DNA from: an uncultured bacterium | GTDB lineage: Bacteria > Desulfobacterota > Desulfobulbia > Desulfobulbales > Desulfobulbaceae | Reading direction: 5' to 3' | NCBI GenBank assembly: GCA_903896915.1 | Contig: CAITZN010000394.1 | Coordinates: 1-5,973 of the forward strand | DNA length: 5,973 nucleotides | Shown: positions 5,455-5,973 of the stretch, in pieces | Numbering within the stretch: position 1 is the first letter of the stretch | Layout: each line of letters opens with the position of its first letter | Program-made: the position numbers and the translations under genes | The notes under the pieces: model-generated | Database searches by the model: none | Told to the model about the DNA's origin: nothing | Seen by the model: only the letters and a program-made list of their open reading frames with translations

Positions 5455-5973
5455 TTAAATCATGCCCTGCATGTAACGGTGCATGGATTCGGCGGCATCC
5501 AGTCCCTGGCAGACCGCTTTAGCCACAGTCTGTGGGCCGAGTACGGTGTCGCCGCCGGCAAAAATCCATTCCACACTGGTCTGCAGAGTGACCGGGTCGA
5601 CCACATAGGTCCCCTTTGCCGTAATCTCAACGGGGACACTTTCGTCATGCACCGGGATAACTTTCTGGCCTACCGCTGCAATCAGGGCATCGGCCTCCAG
5701 CATAAATTGGGAACCCTCAATCGGCATCGGTTTGCGTCGGCCTGAACTATCCGGCTCACCCTGCCGCATGCGGATGCATTCCACCCCCGTCAACTGGCCA
5801 TCAGTTGCCAAGATTTTGATCGGTGCGGCAAGGAATTCCAAGCGGACGCCTTCCTGCTCCACATGATGCACCTCCACTGCTGAGGCCGGCATCTCCGCTC
5901 GGGTACGTCGATAGAGGATGGTCACATCCTTCCAGCCGGAGCGGAGTGCTACTCGCGCCGCATCAATAGCGAC
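5455..5973 (-). CDS. GltD/NfnB-type FAD- and NAD(P)-dependent oxidoreductase, C-terminal part
   Basis: The start lies beyond the right edge; 172 C-terminal residues are visible and run in frame to the last base. VAIDAARVALRSG at the edge is the end of the second dinucleotide-binding fold. VTILYRRTRAEMPA (visible residues 17-30), GEPDSSGRRKPMPIEGSQF and AAVGQ follow in the order found in the small subunit of glutamate synthase and its relatives. IFAGGD (137-142) and GPQTVAKAV form the FAD-binding end, and AAESMHRYM is the usual terminal helix. Members pass electrons from NAD(P)H through FAD to iron-sulfur partners such as the glutamate synthase large subunit, NfnA, or other Fe-S oxidoreductases. 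Which one applies depends on genes outside the window. No clear terminator follows the stop codon. Confidence 0.93.
   Translation of the reverse strand, partial: VAIDAARVALRSGWKDVTILYRRTRAEMPASAVEVHHVEQEGVRLEFLAAPIKILATDGQLTGVECIRMRQGEPDSSGRRKPMPIEGSQFMLEADALIAAVGQKVIPVHDESVPVEITAKGTYVVDPVTLQTSVEWIFAGGDTVLGPQTVAKAVCQGLDAAESMHRYMQGMI

Overview
The window looks like a stretch of chromosome from an anaerobic bacterium, most likely a deltaproteobacterium (Desulfobacterota). That placement is an inference from the gene content: a glutaconate-type CoA-transferase pair, a PduO-type corrinoid adenosyltransferase, and a GltD-like flavoprotein. Gene bodies have moderate GC and the intergenic regions are long and AT-rich. 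There is no rRNA, tRNA, CRISPR array, transposase or phage gene. Genes fill about two thirds of the window; the remaining intergenic DNA is rich in inverted repeats.

Left part, plus strand. Positions 1-669 hold no gene I can defend. They do contain an intrinsic terminator pointing left (74-100) and a good -10 box directly followed by a perfect 14-bp palindrome (258-278), which looks like a repressor-controlled promoter. About 400 bases downstream come two tightly coupled genes: an ATP:cob(I)alamin adenosyltransferase (670-1233) and a ferredoxin-NADP reductase-like flavoprotein (1233-1901). They overlap by one base. A reasonable reading is that the flavoprotein supplies electrons for corrinoid reduction ahead of adenosylation; this is inferred from context.

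Middle, minus strand. A strong 13-bp hairpin (2153-2182) separates the convergent units. To its right, subunits A (2984-4012) and B (2208-2987) of a family I CoA-transferase form a two-gene operon with a 4-base start/stop overlap. Subunit B carries the candidate catalytic glutamate. The operon has a long leader with a 7-bp inverted repeat and two strong Shine-Dalgarno sequences that are not followed by an ATG.

Right part, minus strand. A 68-residue cysteine-rich protein (4286-4492) probably binds zinc. A structured gap of about 400 bases follows. Next come a 135-residue protein of unknown function (4888-5295) with an inverted repeat upstream, and the C-terminal 172 residues of a GltD/NfnB-type FAD/NAD(P)-binding oxidoreductase (5455-5973) that runs off the right edge.

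I did not find a clearly new multi-gene system. The most testable points are the coupled adenosyltransferase/reductase pair with its operator-like promoter, a possible small RNA at 74-160, and the unusual leader of the CoA-transferase operon.
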